Positions 25,470 to 35,344 of a stretch of DNA of 64,000 bases are shown piece after piece. Both the position numbers and the translations under genes were made by a program. Source of the stretch: Devosia sp. SL43 (GTDB lineage: Bacteria > Pseudomonadota > Alphaproteobacteria > Rhizobiales > Devosiaceae); NCBI RefSeq assembly GCF_021729885.1, contig NZ_CP063401.1, forward strand, positions 372,001-436,000. Direction: 5' to 3'. Positions within the stretch are counted from its first letter, which is position 1, and every line of letters begins with the position of its first letter. The notes below the pieces were generated by a model. That model saw only the letters and a program-made list of their open reading frames with translations. It was not told the origin of the DNA and made no database searches.

Positions 25470-26038
25470 GCGACACCAATACGCTGGTCGCGCCACACCC
25501 CACGGGTATGATCGATCCGCGTACCAACAAGGCCGCCGGCGCCGCCGATCCGTTCTTCACCGACGTGACCGACGAACTGGCTGACAAGGGTTTCCTCGTC
25601 TCTACCGTCTCGCAGTTGGTGAACTGGGCGCGTACCGGTTCGCTGATGTGGATGCAGACAGGCCTTGCCTGTTGCGCCGTCGAGATGATGCAGATGTCGA
25701 TGCCGCGCTACGATATCGAGCGGTTCGGCACCGCGCCGCGCGCTTCGCCGCGCCAGTCGGACGTGCTGATCGTCGCCGGCACGCTGACCAACAAGATGGC
25801 GCCGGCGCTGCGCAAGGTCTACGACCAGATGCCCGAGCCCCGCTATGTCATCTCCATGGGCAGCTGTGCCAATGGTGGCGGCTACTACCATTATTCTTAC
25901 TCGGTCGTGCGCGGATGTGACCGCGTGCTGCCGGTGGATGTCTATGTCCCCGGCTGCCCCCCGACCGCCGAAGCGCTTCTCTACGGCATCTTGTTGCTGC
26001 AAAAGAAGATCCGCCGCACCGGCACCATAGAACGATAG
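25460..26038 (+). CDS. nuoB: NADH-quinone oxidoreductase subunit B
   Basis: A 192-residue peripheral subunit (PSST homologue) that carries 4Fe-4S cluster N2, the electron donor to quinone. The ligands are visible: tandem cysteines in [11 protein letters not shown] (Cys71, Cys72), [10 protein letters not shown] (Cys135) and [11 protein letters not shown] (Cys165). The start is ATG 25460, with a GGAAGGGGG stretch upstream; GTG 25439 is an unsupported extension. Confidence 0.97.
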   Translation: MGLSDTNTLVAPHPTGMIDPRTNKAAGAADPFFTDVTDELADKGFLVSTVSQLVNWARTGSLMWMQTGLACCAVEMMQMSMPRYDIERFGTAPRASPRQSDVLIVAGTLTNKMAPALRKVYDQMPEPRYVISMGSCANGGGYYHYSYSVVRGCDRVLPVDVYVPGCPPTAEALLYGILLLQKKIRRTGTIER

Positions 26039-26050
26039 GGATCGCTCATT

Positions 26051-26668
26051 ATGGATGATGCCATCCAGGTTGATCCGCTTGTGGACCTTGGCCAGCACAT
26101 TGCTGGCGCTCTGGGCGCTGCGGTTATTTCCCAGGAAGTCGCTTTCGGCGAACTGACCATGACCGTGGAACGCGATTCGATCGTTTCCGTGGCGACCTTC
26201 TTGCGCGACGATCCGAAATGCCGGTTCATCGCTTTCGTCGACGTTTGCGGCGCCGATTACCCAGAGCGCGATGAGCGTTTCGATGTGGTCTACCATTTCA
26301 TGAGTCCGCACCTGAACCAGCGTGTCCGCGTCAAGCTCTCGGCTGATGACGTGAACCCAGTGCCAAGCATCACCGGCGTCTTCCGTGGCGCCGACTGGTT
26401 CGAGCGCGAGACCTATGACCTCTACGGTGTACTGTTCTCCGGCCACGCCGACCTGCGCCGTATCCTGACCGACTACGGCTTTGATGGCCATCCGCTGCGC
26501 AAGGACTTCCCGGTCACCGGCTTCGTCCAGGTTCGCTACGATGAAGAGCGCAAGCGGGTCGTTTATGAGCCCGTGCGGCTGATGCAGGAATTCCGCACCT
26601 TTGACTATTTGTCGCCTTGGGAGGGTACTGACTACGTGCTGCCCGGTGACGAGAAGGCGAAACAATGA
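26051..26668 (+). CDS. nuoC: NADH-quinone oxidoreductase subunit C
   Basis: A 205-residue connecting-module subunit (30-kDa homologue). The family signature [20 protein letters not shown] followed by LRKDFP is present near residues 115-155. It is a separate gene here, not fused to nuoD as in Escherichia coli. Its 3' end overlaps the nuoD start by four bases. Confidence 0.96.
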   Translation: MDDAIQVDPLVDLGQHIAGALGAAVISQEVAFGELTMTVERDSIVSVATFLRDDPKCRFIAFVDVCGADYPERDERFDVVYHFMSPHLNQRVRVKLSADDVNPVPSITGVFRGADWFERETYDLYGVLFSGHADLRRILTDYGFDGHPLRKDFPVTGFVQVRYDEERKRVVYEPVRLMQEFRTFDYLSPWEGTDYVLPGDEKAKQ

Positions 26669-27861
26669 GCGTCGCTGAAGCAAACGTCCGCAACTTCACG
26701 ATCAATTTTGGTCCGGTCCACCCGTCTGCCCACGGTGTGCTGCGTCTGATTCTCGAGCTCGACGGTGAAATCGTCGAGCGTGTCGATCCGCATATCGGCT
26801 TGCTGCATCGTGGCACGGAGAAGCTGATCGAGTCCAAGACCTATCTTCAGGCCATGCCCTATTTCGATCGTCTCGACTATGTCGCGCCGATGAATCAGGA
26901 GCATGCTTTCTGCCTCGCCGCAGAGAAGTTGCTGGGCATTAGTGTGCCGCGCCGTGGCCAACTGATTCGCGTCCTCTACTGCGAAATCGGGCGTCTGCTG
27001 GCGCACCTGATGAACGTGACCACCCAGGCCATGGACGTCGGCGCGCTCACCCCGCCTCTGTGGGGTTTCGAGCAGCGCGAAAAGCTGATGATCTTCTACG
27101 AGCGCGCTTCTGGCTCCCGTATGCACGCGGCCTATTTCCGCCCGGGCGGTGTCCATCAGGACCTTCCGCAGGCGCTGATCGACGACATCGAGACCTTTTG
27201 CGAGACGTTCCCGAAGGCCCTGGCTGACATTGACAGCCTGCTGACCGAGAACCGCATCTTCAAGCAGCGTAACGTCGATATTGGCGTGGTGAAGCTGGAA
27301 GACGCCTGGAACATGGGTTTTTCGGGCGTGATGGTGCGTGGTTCTGGCGCTGCCTGGGACCTGCGCAAGAGCCAGCCTTACGAATGCTATGCCGAGATGG
27401 ATTTCGACATTCCGATTGGCAAGAACGGCGACTGCTTCGACCGTTATCTCATCCGCATGGAAGAGATGCGCCAGTCGACGCGTATCATGAAGCAGTGTGT
27501 GGACAAGCTGAACGCCGCCGATGGCAAGGGCCCGGTGTCCTCGCTCGACGGCAAGGTCGTTCCGCCCAAGCGCGGCGAAATGAAGAAGTCGATGGAAGCC
27601 CTGATCCATCACTTCAAGCTTTACACCGAGGGCTTCAAGGTTCCGGCCGGCGAAGTCTATGCCGCTGTGGAAGCCCCCAAGGGCGAATTCGGCGTCTATC
27701 TGGTCAGCGACGGCACCAATAAGCCCTACCGCTGCAAGATTCGTGCGCCGGGTTTTGCGCATTTGTCGGCCATGGATTTCCTGTGTCGCGGCCACATGCT
27801 GGCTGACGTCTCGGCCATCCTTGGTTCGCTCGATATCGTGTTCGGAGAGGTTGACCGCTAA
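26665..27861 (+). CDS. nuoD: NADH-quinone oxidoreductase subunit D
   Basis: A 398-residue subunit (49-kDa homologue) that forms the quinone-binding pocket with NuoB. It opens [19 protein letters not shown], the region of the quinone-site His and Tyr, and ends [16 protein letters not shown]. Length and ends are typical. The stop codon overlaps the nuoE ATG by one base. Confidence 0.97.
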   Translation: MSVAEANVRNFTINFGPVHPSAHGVLRLILELDGEIVERVDPHIGLLHRGTEKLIESKTYLQAMPYFDRLDYVAPMNQEHAFCLAAEKLLGISVPRRGQLIRVLYCEIGRLLAHLMNVTTQAMDVGALTPPLWGFEQREKLMIFYERASGSRMHAAYFRPGGVHQDLPQALIDDIETFCETFPKALADIDSLLTENRIFKQRNVDIGVVKLEDAWNMGFSGVMVRGSGAAWDLRKSQPYECYAEMDFDIPIGKNGDCFDRYLIRMEEMRQSTRIMKQCVDKLNAADGKGPVSSLDGKVVPPKRGEMKKSMEALIHHFKLYTEGFKVPAGEVYAAVEAPKGEFGVYLVSDGTNKPYRCKIRAPGFAHLSAMDFLCRGHMLADVSAILGSLDIVFGEVDR

Positions 27862-29189
27862 TGGTTTCGCGTCGCCTTGCGGACGAGTCGGTTCAACCGG
27901 CCCAGTTCGCGTTCAGTGCTGAAAACGCCAAGTGGGCGGAATGGAAGATCGGGCTTTACCCGGCCGGCCGTCAGCAATCTGCTGTTATTCCGCTGCTCAT
28001 GCGGGCGCAGGATCAGGACGGCTGGGTCAGCCGCGCCACGATCGAGTCCATCGCCGATATGCTCGGCATGGCTTATATCCGCGTGCTGGAAGTCGCGACG
28101 TTCTACACGCAGTTTCAGCTGCAGCCGGTTGGCAAGCACGCGCATATTCAAGTTTGCGGCACGACACCGTGCCAGCTGCGCGGTGCGGAAGCGCTGATCG
28201 ACATCTGCAAGTCCAAGATCCACCACGACCCGCACCACCTCAATGCCGATGGCACGATGAGCTGGGAAGAGGTCGAATGCGCCGGCGCCTGTGTCAACGC
28301 GCCGATGGTGACGATCTACCACGACACCTACGAAGACCTCACGCCCGAGCGCTTCGAAGAAATCGTCGACGCCTTCCACGCCGGCAAGGGCGACACCATC
28401 AAGCCGGGCCCGCAAATCGCGCGCCTGCATTCGTCAGCCGAAGGTGGCCAGACCACGCTGCTCGAAAAGCCGACTGCCAAGCGGGAGAAGTTCATTCCAC
28501 CGGCTCCACCGCCGGAGGCTGCTCCCCCAGCGCCAGCCGCTGCACCGGCGCCGACCGCTGCAGCACCCGCTGCTCCGACCACGGCAGGCAAGCCCAAGGA
28601 CGTTGCCGAAGAAAACGCTCCTGCGCTCAAGGGTACTCCTGCCAGTGCCAAGGTATCCGAGGCCAAGGCTGAAGGCGAGCGCAAGGCTGCCAGCGCTTCT
28701 GCCAAGGCCAATGGCAAGCCGAACAAGGCGATGCGCGAAGGCGCAACGGGTGCCGAGACCGATGCGGCCAAGGTCGATGGTGGCAAAGCGCCAGGCAAGG
28801 CAACGACTGAAGCTGCCGCCGATGGCGCCGCAGCGGCCGGTACCAAGAAGACCCGCACGATCATCGCGCCCAAGGCCAATCCGGCTGAAGTTGTGCCAAC
28901 GGCCGAAAAGGGTGGCGCAGCTCCGCTGTTTGCCGCCCCCGCTGGTGCCCCGGACGACCTCAAGTTGATCTCAGGCGTCGGTCCCGTGCTCGAAGGCCGC
29001 CTCAATGCTCTTGGCATCACCAAGTGGAGCCAGGTTGCAGCGCTTACGCCCGAGCAGATCGACCAGGTCGAGGGCTCTCTGAACTTCAAGGGCCGCGTGG
29101 CTCGGGACAACTGGTTGCAGCAAGCCGACGTGCTCGCACGCGGCGGTGTTGACGAATATCGCAAGGTGTTTGGGAAGGATCCCCGATAA
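27861..29189 (+). CDS. nuoE: NADH-quinone oxidoreductase subunit E with long C-terminal extension
   Basis: Residues 1-190 are the 24-kDa thioredoxin-like subunit with the N1a 2Fe-2S ligands Cys99, Cys104 (CGTTPC), Cys140 and Cys144 (CAGAC). Instead of ending near 200 residues, the protein runs to 442. Residues about 205-360 are a low-complexity Ala/Pro/Lys linker, and residues about 365-442 form a compact domain with the helix-hairpin-helix-like signature [20 protein letters not shown]. Similar tails occur on NuoE of other Hyphomicrobiales; the function of the tail is unknown. Confidence 0.95.
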   Translation: MVSRRLADESVQPAQFAFSAENAKWAEWKIGLYPAGRQQSAVIPLLMRAQDQDGWVSRATIESIADMLGMAYIRVLEVATFYTQFQLQPVGKHAHIQVCGTTPCQLRGAEALIDICKSKIHHDPHHLNADGTMSWEEVECAGACVNAPMVTIYHDTYEDLTPERFEEIVDAFHAGKGDTIKPGPQIARLHSSAEGGQTTLLEKPTAKREKFIPPAPPPEAAPPAPAAAPAPTAAAPAAPTTAGKPKDVAEENAPALKGTPASAKVSEAKAEGERKAASASAKANGKPNKAMREGATGAETDAAKVDGGKAPGKATTEAAADGAAAAGTKKTRTIIAPKANPAEVVPTAEKGGAAPLFAAPAGAPDDLKLISGVGPVLEGRLNALGITKWSQVAALTPEQIDQVEGSLNFKGRVARDNWLQQADVLARGGVDEYRKVFGKDPR

Positions 29190-29381
29190 ATGGCACTGGA
29201 TCGCAGCAAGCTTACCGTCAAAGACTATGTCGTTGGTGCAGTGATTGTTGCGGTCTGCTTTATCGTGGTGTTTTTCCTGGCGGCATGGCTGGTTCCAGCT
29301 GCGCCGCAATGGATTTTGAGCGCGATCGCCGCTGTTATCGGCGTCGTGATCTGGACGAGAGTTGTGGGGCGGAATACGTAA
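29190..29381 (+). CDS. Small two-helix membrane protein encoded within the nuo operon
   Basis: A 63-residue protein not belonging to the 14 canonical Nuo subunits. It has a short basic N-terminus ([13 protein letters not shown]) and two hydrophobic segments, about residues 15-34 and 40-56, ending VVGRNT. Its ATG follows the nuoE stop codon directly, with AAGGAT upstream, and its TAA overlaps the nuoF ATG (TAATG), so it appears translationally coupled at both sides. A membrane role linked to complex I or its assembly is inferred from position; I recognise no family. Confidence 0.7.
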   Translation: MALDRSKLTVKDYVVGAVIVAVCFIVVFFLAAWLVPAAPQWILSAIAAVIGVVIWTRVVGRNT

Positions 29382-30688
29382 TGCTCGCTGACAAAGATCG
29401 CATTTTTACCAACCTCTATGGTCACCACGACTGGACGCTGGCTGGCGCGCGGGAACGCGGCGCTTGGGCTGGCACGCGTGAGTTCATCGATTCTGGTCGC
29501 GACTGGATCACCAACGAAGTCAAAGCCTCCGGCCTTCGTGGCCGTGGTGGCGCCGGTTTCCCGACGGCACTCAAGTGGACCTTCATGCCCAAGGTCAACG
29601 ACGGCCGCCCGCATTACCTGCTAGTCAACGCCGACGAATCTGAGCCCGGCACTTGCAAGGACCGCGACATCCTGCGCCATGATCCGCACCACCTGGTCGA
29701 GGGCTGCCTCCTGGCTGCCCGCGCCATGGATGCGCACCTCGCCTTCATCTATGTGCGCGGTGAATTCATCCGTGAGCGCCAGCATCTTGAGCACGCGGTG
29801 CAGGAAGCCTACGACGCCAAGCTGATCGGCAAGGACAATATCCACGGTTGGGACCTGGACATTATCGTCCACCACGGCGCCGGCGCTTACATCTGCGGCG
29901 AAGAAACCGCGCTGATGGAATCGCTTGAAGGCAAGAAGGGCCAGCCGCGCCTCAAGCCGCCATTCCCGGCCGGCATGGGCGTCTACGGCAACCCGACCAC
30001 CGTCAACAACGTCGAGTCGATCGCCGTTGTCCCGGAAATCCTGCGCCGCTCGGGCGCCTGGTTCGCTTCCATCGGTCGTGCCAACAATACCGGCACCAAG
30101 CTGATGTGCGTCTCTGGCCACGTGAACAAGCCTGCGACCTTCGAAGAGGCCATGGGCGTCACCTTCGAAGAGATCATCGAGAAGCATTGCGGCGGCATCC
30201 GCGGCGGCTGGGACAACCTGCTAGCCGTTATCCCTGGCGGTGCGTCTGTCCCTTGCGTGCCCGGAGCCAAGATCCGCAATGCGGTCATGGACTTCGACGG
30301 ACTTCGTGAAGTGGGGTCTTCACTCGGAACCGCCGCCGTGATCGTCATGGACAAGCAGACCGACATCATCAAGGCCATCTGGCGCCTCTCGGCATTCTAC
30401 AAGCATGAGAGCTGCGGCCAGTGCACGCCATGCCGCGAAGGCACCGGCTGGATGATGCGCGTCATGGAACGCATGGTCGAAGGCCGCGCCCAGAAGCGCG
30501 AAATCGACATGCTGTTCGAAGTGACCAAGCAGATCGAAGGCCATACCATCTGCGCCCTCGGCGACGCTGCGGCCTGGCCGATCCAGGGCCTGATCCGCAA
30601 CTTCCGCCACGTCATCGAAGAACGCATCGACCAGTACACATATTCGTCCACCTCCGACGGCGCCGTACCGTCGATCGCGGCGGAGTAG
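29381..30688 (+). CDS. nuoF: NADH-quinone oxidoreductase subunit F
   Basis: A 435-residue NADH-oxidising subunit (51-kDa homologue). NADH/FMN motifs are [16 protein letters not shown] and [19 protein letters not shown]; the N3 4Fe-4S ligands are in [15 protein letters not shown] and [11 protein letters not shown] 29381 overlaps the stop codon of the small upstream gene; the frame's extension to 29285 is in a different frame from, and overlaps, that gene and is rejected. Confidence 0.97.
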   Translation: MLADKDRIFTNLYGHHDWTLAGARERGAWAGTREFIDSGRDWITNEVKASGLRGRGGAGFPTALKWTFMPKVNDGRPHYLLVNADESEPGTCKDRDILRHDPHHLVEGCLLAARAMDAHLAFIYVRGEFIRERQHLEHAVQEAYDAKLIGKDNIHGWDLDIIVHHGAGAYICGEETALMESLEGKKGQPRLKPPFPAGMGVYGNPTTVNNVESIAVVPEILRRSGAWFASIGRANNTGTKLMCVSGHVNKPATFEEAMGVTFEEIIEKHCGGIRGGWDNLLAVIPGGASVPCVPGAKIRNAVMDFDGLREVGSSLGTAAVIVMDKQTDIIKAIWRLSAFYKHESCGQCTPCREGTGWMMRVMERMVEGRAQKREIDMLFEVTKQIEGHTICALGDAAAWPIQGLIRNFRHVIEERIDQYTYSSTSDGAVPSIAAE

Positions 30689-30692
30689 GGAC

Positions 30693-32795
30693 ATGGCAAA
30701 TATCAAAGTCGACGGCGTACTCGTCGAGGTTCCGGACTACTACACGCTGATGCAGGCGGCTGAGGCCGCTGGCGCTGAAATCCCGCGCTTCTGCTATCAC
30801 GAGCGCCTGTCGGTCGCCGGCAATTGCCGCATGTGCCTTGTCGAGGTCAAAGGTGGTCCGCCCAAGCCGCAGGCAAGCTGCGCCATGTCGGTCAAGGACC
30901 TGCGTCCCGGCCCCAATGGCGAGCCGCCCGAAATGTTCACCAACACGCCGATGGTCAAGAAGGCCCGCGAAGGCGTGATGGAATTCCTGCTGATCAACCA
31001 TCCGCTCGATTGCCCGATCTGCGATCAGGGCGGCGAGTGCGATCTACAGGACCAGGCCATGGCCTATGGCGTGGACAAGAACCGCTTTGCCGAGAACAAG
31101 CGCGCCGTCGAGGACAAGTATATTGGCCCGCTGGTCAAGACCTCGATGAACCGCTGCATCCACTGCACGCGTTGCGTCCGCTTCACCACGGAAGTCGCCG
31201 GCATTGCAGAAATGGGTCTGCTGGGCCGAGGCGAGGATGCCGAGATCACCACCTATCTCGAGCAGGCGCTGACCAGCGAGCTGCAGGGCAACGTCATCGA
31301 CCTCTGCCCGGTCGGCGCGCTGACGAGCAAGCCCTATGCGTTCAACGCCCGTCCGTGGGAACTGATCAAGACCGAGTCCATCGACGTGATGGATGCCGTC
31401 GGATCGAACATCCGCGTTGACAGCCGTGGTCGCGAAGTGATGCGCATCCTGCCGCGCATCAACGAAGCCATCAACGAGGAGTGGATTTCCGACAAGACCC
31501 GCTTCATCTGGGACGGTCTCAAGAGCCAGCGGCTCGATCGCCCCTATGTGCGCAAGTCCGGCAAGTTGCAGGCAACGTCGTGGGACGAGGCTCTGGCTGC
31601 CGTCGCCGCGCGCATCAAGAAAGCCGGCAACAAGGTCGGCGCGATCGCTGGCGACCTGGCCGGTGTCGAAGAGATGTATGCGCTCAAGGCGCTGCTGACC
31701 TCTGTTGGCTCGGGCATGACCGACGTTCGTCCGGCCATGTCGGGCATTGATCCGTCCATGCCGCGCTCGGCCTATCTGTTCAATCCAACCATTGCCGGCA
31801 TCGAACAGGCTGACGCCATCGTCATCATCGGCGCCAATCCCCGCAACGAAGCCGCGCTGATCAACGCCCGCATCCGCAAGGTGTGGCGCGCCAGGAACAC
31901 CCCGATCGCTGTCATCGGCGAACAGGCAGACCTGACCTACGCCTATAGCTACCTGGGCGAAGGCTTCGAGTCGCTGGCCGACCTGGCCGCCGGCAAGGGC
32001 TCGTTTGCCGAGATCCTCGGCAATGCCAAGAACCCGCTGATCATCGTCGGCGAAGGCGCCGTTTCGCATGCAGCTCTGGGCAAGCAGGCGGGCCGCGACG
32101 TGATCGCTCTCGCCTCCAAGCTGGCCACCGGCGCCAATGTCGCCGAAGGCTGGAATGGCTTTGCGCTGCTGCACAACGCTGCCAGCCGCGTCGGCGGCAT
32201 CGACATCGGCTTCGTGCCGCATGACGGTGGCGTCTGCTCGGCCGACCAGATTGCGCTGGCCGGCAAAGGCGAACTCGACGTGCTCTTCCTGCTTGGTGCC
32301 GACGAGTACGACACCGCTGCCATGGGCAAGGCGTTCGTGGTCTATATCGGCAGCCACGGCGACAAAGGCGCACACCGCGCCGATGTCATCCTGCCGGGTG
32401 CGACCTATACCGAAAAGTCGGCGACCTACGTCAATACCGAGGGCCGCGTGCAGGTGACCAGCCGCGCTGTGTTCCCGCCGGGTGATGCCAAGGAAGACTG
32501 GGCCATCATCCGCGCTCTGTCTGGCGCAATGGGCAAACCGTTGCCGTTCAACTCTCTGAACCAGCTGCGCGCCGCTATCTACGCCGAATTCCCACATCTG
32601 GCTCGTATCGACCAGATCGCTTCGGGTTCGGTGGCTGATGTGGCCAAGCTCGCCAAGGCCGCCATCAAGACCAAGTCGGCTAAATTCGTTCTGCCGGTTT
32701 CCGAATTCTATCTCAGCAATCCGATCGCCCGCGCCTCCGCCGTCATGGGCGAATGCGCTGCGACGGCCGCTGGCCTCAAGCAAGCTGCGGAGTAG
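30693..32795 (+). CDS. nuoG: NADH-quinone oxidoreductase subunit G
   Basis: A 700-residue iron-sulfur subunit (75-kDa homologue). The N-terminal 2Fe-2S domain has [15 protein letters not shown], followed by the His/Cys cluster [17 protein letters not shown] and the 4Fe-4S motif [10 protein letters not shown]; the remainder is the molybdopterin-oxidoreductase-like domain lacking cofactor. Electrons pass through it from NuoF toward NuoI and NuoB. It lies 4 bp after nuoF. Confidence 0.97.
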   Translation: MANIKVDGVLVEVPDYYTLMQAAEAAGAEIPRFCYHERLSVAGNCRMCLVEVKGGPPKPQASCAMSVKDLRPGPNGEPPEMFTNTPMVKKAREGVMEFLLINHPLDCPICDQGGECDLQDQAMAYGVDKNRFAENKRAVEDKYIGPLVKTSMNRCIHCTRCVRFTTEVAGIAEMGLLGRGEDAEITTYLEQALTSELQGNVIDLCPVGALTSKPYAFNARPWELIKTESIDVMDAVGSNIRVDSRGREVMRILPRINEAINEEWISDKTRFIWDGLKSQRLDRPYVRKSGKLQATSWDEALAAVAARIKKAGNKVGAIAGDLAGVEEMYALKALLTSVGSGMTDVRPAMSGIDPSMPRSAYLFNPTIAGIEQADAIVIIGANPRNEAALINARIRKVWRARNTPIAVIGEQADLTYAYSYLGEGFESLADLAAGKGSFAEILGNAKNPLIIVGEGAVSHAALGKQAGRDVIALASKLATGANVAEGWNGFALLHNAASRVGGIDIGFVPHDGGVCSADQIALAGKGELDVLFLLGADEYDTAAMGKAFVVYIGSHGDKGAHRADVILPGATYTEKSATYVNTEGRVQVTSRAVFPPGDAKEDWAIIRALSGAMGKPLPFNSLNQLRAAIYAEFPHLARIDQIASGSVADVAKLAKAAIKTKSAKFVLPVSEFYLSNPIARASAVMGECAATAAGLKQAAE

Positions 32796-32803
32796 GGAGC
32801 ATA

Positions 32804-33901
32804 ATGGACTTCGTACTCTCCGCACTCGACTACCTGCTCGGCATCCCGGTCCTCGGCTGGGGTGTGCAGGTTGGTTTTGTCTACAAGGCACTGCTGCTGC
32901 TTGTCGCGCTGCTGGTCTTCACGGCCTTCATCCTGCTGGCCGATCGCAAGATATGGGCGGCCGTGCAGCTGCGCCGTGGTCCGAACGTCGTCGGTCCCTT
33001 TGGCTTGCTGCAGAGCTTTGCCGACCTGATCAAGTTTGCGCTCAAGGAGCCGGTCATCCCCGGCGGCGCCGACAAGATTCTGTTCCTTGCGGCGCCGCTG
33101 ATCACAGCGACACTGGCGCTCGCCGGTTGGGCTATTGTGCCTGTCGGTGCTGGCCTCGCCATCGCCAACATCAATGTCGGCATACTCTACCTGCTCGCAA
33201 TCTCGTCACTCGGCGTCTACGGCGTCATCATCGGCGGCTGGGCGTCCAACTCCAAATATCCGTTCCTCGGCTCGCTCCGCGCTGCCGCGCAGATGGTGTC
33301 CTACGAAGTCTCCATTGGCCTGGTGATCATCACGGTGCTGCTGTGCGTCGGGTCGCTGAACCTCAACGACATCATCCTCGCGCAGTACGAAATGGGCCTG
33401 GCCCACATGATCGGCCTGCCGCAGCTGACCTTCCTCAACTGGTTCTGGCTGCCGCTGTTCCCGATGTTCGTGGTGTTCTACATATCGGCCCTCGCCGAGA
33501 CGAACCGCCCGCCCTTCGATCTGGCGGAAGGTGAATCCGAACTCGTTGCCGGTTTCATGACCGAATATTCGGCCACGCCCTACATGCTGTTCATGCTGGG
33601 CGAGTACATCTCGATCCTCCTGATGTGCGCCATGACCACCATCTTGTTCCTGGGTGGCTGGACCTCGCCGATCGACCTGCCGCCCTTCACCTGGATCCCA
33701 GGTGTGGTGTGGTTCGTACTCAAGGTTTCCGCGGTGTTCTTCATGTTCGCCATGGCCAAGGCCATCGTACCGCGCTACCGCTACGACCAACTCATGAAGA
33801 TCGGCTGGAAGCTCTTTCTGCCGCTGTCGCTTCTGATGGTCGTCATTGTTGCTTTCGTCCTCCAGCTTACGGGCTGGGGCTGGCATGGAGGGATGGCCTG
33901 A
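32804..33901 (+). CDS. nuoH: NADH-quinone oxidoreductase subunit H
   Basis: A 365-residue membrane subunit (ND1 homologue) with eight helices that forms the quinone chamber entrance. Conserved elements include [44 protein letters not shown] and the C-terminal [16 protein letters not shown] 32804 has AGGGAGC just upstream. Its stop overlaps the nuoI start by one base. Confidence 0.97.
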   Translation: MDFVLSALDYLLGIPVLGWGVQVGFVYKALLLLVALLVFTAFILLADRKIWAAVQLRRGPNVVGPFGLLQSFADLIKFALKEPVIPGGADKILFLAAPLITATLALAGWAIVPVGAGLAIANINVGILYLLAISSLGVYGVIIGGWASNSKYPFLGSLRAAAQMVSYEVSIGLVIITVLLCVGSLNLNDIILAQYEMGLAHMIGLPQLTFLNWFWLPLFPMFVVFYISALAETNRPPFDLAEGESELVAGFMTEYSATPYMLFMLGEYISILLMCAMTTILFLGGWTSPIDLPPFTWIPGVVWFVLKVSAVFFMFAMAKAIVPRYRYDQLMKIGWKLFLPLSLLMVVIVAFVLQLTGWGWHGGMA

Positions 33902-34389
33902 TGCGCGCCGCCCAGTTCGTCAATACGCTGCTGCTCACGGAGCTGGTGAAAGCCTTCTTCCTGACCATGCGGTATTTCTTCACCGCCAAGCCGACGATCA
34001 ACTATCCCTTCGAAAAGGGCCATGTGTCGCCACGCTTCCGTGGTGAGCACGCTTTGCGTCGCTATCCAAACGGCGAAGAGCGCTGCATCGCTTGCAAGCT
34101 GTGTGAGGCCATCTGTCCCGCCCAGGCCATCACCATCGAAGCCGGCCCGCGCCAGAATGACGGCACTCGCCGCACGGTGCGCTACGACATCGACATGGTG
34201 AAGTGCATCTATTGCGGCTTCTGCCAGGAAGCTTGCCCGGTCGACGCCATCGTAGAAGGCCCGAACTTCGAATTCGCCACCGAAACGCGCGAAGAGCTCT
34301 ACTTCTCCAAGGAGAAGCTGCTCGCCAATGGCGACCGCTGGGAGCGCGAAATCGCTGCCAACCTGTCCGCCGACGCACCGTATCGCTGA
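33901..34389 (+). CDS. nuoI: NADH-quinone oxidoreductase subunit I
   Basis: A 162-residue ferredoxin-like subunit (TYKY homologue) with two 4Fe-4S motifs, [16 protein letters not shown] and [16 protein letters not shown], for clusters N6a and N6b. The N-terminal amphipathic helix ([18 protein letters not shown]) docks it to the membrane arm. ATG 33901 overlaps the nuoH stop codon. Confidence 0.97.
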   Translation: MRAAQFVNTLLLTELVKAFFLTMRYFFTAKPTINYPFEKGHVSPRFRGEHALRRYPNGEERCIACKLCEAICPAQAITIEAGPRQNDGTRRTVRYDIDMVKCIYCGFCQEACPVDAIVEGPNFEFATETREELYFSKEKLLANGDRWEREIAANLSADAPYR

Positions 34390-34400
34390 GAGGGAAGAGC

Positions 34401-35009
34401 ATGACCCTTCCACTGTTCTTCTTCTACCTGTTCTCGGCCATCGCCGTGGCCTCGGCCTTCATGGTGATTTCGTCCAGGAACCCCGTGCATGCCGTGCTGT
34501 TCCTGATCCTGACGTTCTTTAACGCCTCGGGTCTGTTCATGTTGGCCGGCGCCGAGTTCCTCGCGCTCATCCTTATCGTCGTCTATGTGGGCGCCGTGGC
34601 GGTGCTGTTCCTGTTCGTCGTGATGATGCTCGACGTCGACTTTGCCTCGCTGCGGTCCGGCTTCCTGCAATACGCGCCGATTGGCGCCATTGTCGGCATT
34701 GTGCTGCTCCTCGAACTGTTGCTGGTCGCTGGCAGCTTCGTGGTGTCGCCCGAGGTTGCAGGCGGTGCGGCTCTGCCCATCGATGGCAGCGTGGACAACA
34801 TCCGCGCGCTCGGGCAGGTGCTGTATACGCGCTATGTGTTCCTGTTCCAGGGCGCTGCGGCAGTGCTGCTGGTCGCCATGATCGGCGCCATCGTGCTGAC
34901 TTTGCGCCATAAGCCGAATGTGAAGCGCCAGGATACTTATGCGCAGGTCGCACGTCGGCCGGAGCAAACGCTGGAAGTCGTCAAGGTCAAGAGCGGGCAA
35001 GGGCTGTAG
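34401..35009 (+). CDS. nuoJ: NADH-quinone oxidoreductase subunit J
   Basis: A 202-residue membrane subunit (ND6 homologue) with five helices; FLALILIVVYVGAVAVLFLFVVMML is the conserved third-helix region, cited here by its key VYVGAVAVLFLF. The start is ATG 34401 after AGGGAAGAGC. The polar C-terminal tail (about residues 165-202) is longer than the last helix requires. Confidence 0.96.
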   Translation: MTLPLFFFYLFSAIAVASAFMVISSRNPVHAVLFLILTFFNASGLFMLAGAEFLALILIVVYVGAVAVLFLFVVMMLDVDFASLRSGFLQYAPIGAIVGIVLLLELLLVAGSFVVSPEVAGGAALPIDGSVDNIRALGQVLYTRYVFLFQGAAAVLLVAMIGAIVLTLRHKPNVKRQDTYAQVARRPEQTLEVVKVKSGQGL

Positions 35010-35018
35010 GAGGCAAAC

Positions 35019-35333
35019 ATGGGCTTGGGTATCGGGCTCGGTCACTACCTGACCGTAGCCGCAATTCTGTTCACGCTGGGCGTGTTCGGCATCTTCATCA
35101 ACCGCAAGAACGTCATCGTCATCCTGATGTCGGTCGAGCTGATCCTGCTTGCCGTGAACCTCAATTTCGTGGCCTTCAGCGCGCAGCTCAATGACCTGCA
35201 AGGGCAGGTATTCGCGCTGCTGATCCTCACGGTGGCTGCGGCTGAGGCCGCCATCGGCCTCGCCATCCTGGTTATTTTCTACCGCAACCGCGGCTCGATC
35301 GCGGTTGAAGACGTCAACATGATGAAGGGCTAA
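35019..35333 (+). CDS. nuoK: NADH-quinone oxidoreductase subunit K
   Basis: A 104-residue membrane subunit (ND4L homologue) with three helices. The buried glutamates of the family are present in [11 protein letters not shown] and [10 protein letters not shown]. It has a strong RBS (AGGAGG) 6 bp before the ATG and sits between nuoJ and nuoL. Confidence 0.97.
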   Translation: MGLGIGLGHYLTVAAILFTLGVFGIFINRKNVIVILMSVELILLAVNLNFVAFSAQLNDLQGQVFALLILTVAAAEAAIGLAILVIFYRNRGSIAVEDVNMMKG

Positions 35334-35344
35334 GAACCACCGCT

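Noticed and set aside
28470..28960. Repetitive Ala/Pro/Lys stretch in nuoE as a frameshift or assembly artefact
   Set aside because: The frame stays open to a well-formed terminal domain and a stop directly before the next gene's ATG.
31044..32891. 615-codon open frame antisense to nuoG
   Set aside because: It mirrors GC-rich third positions of nuoG and has no domain or RBS of its own.
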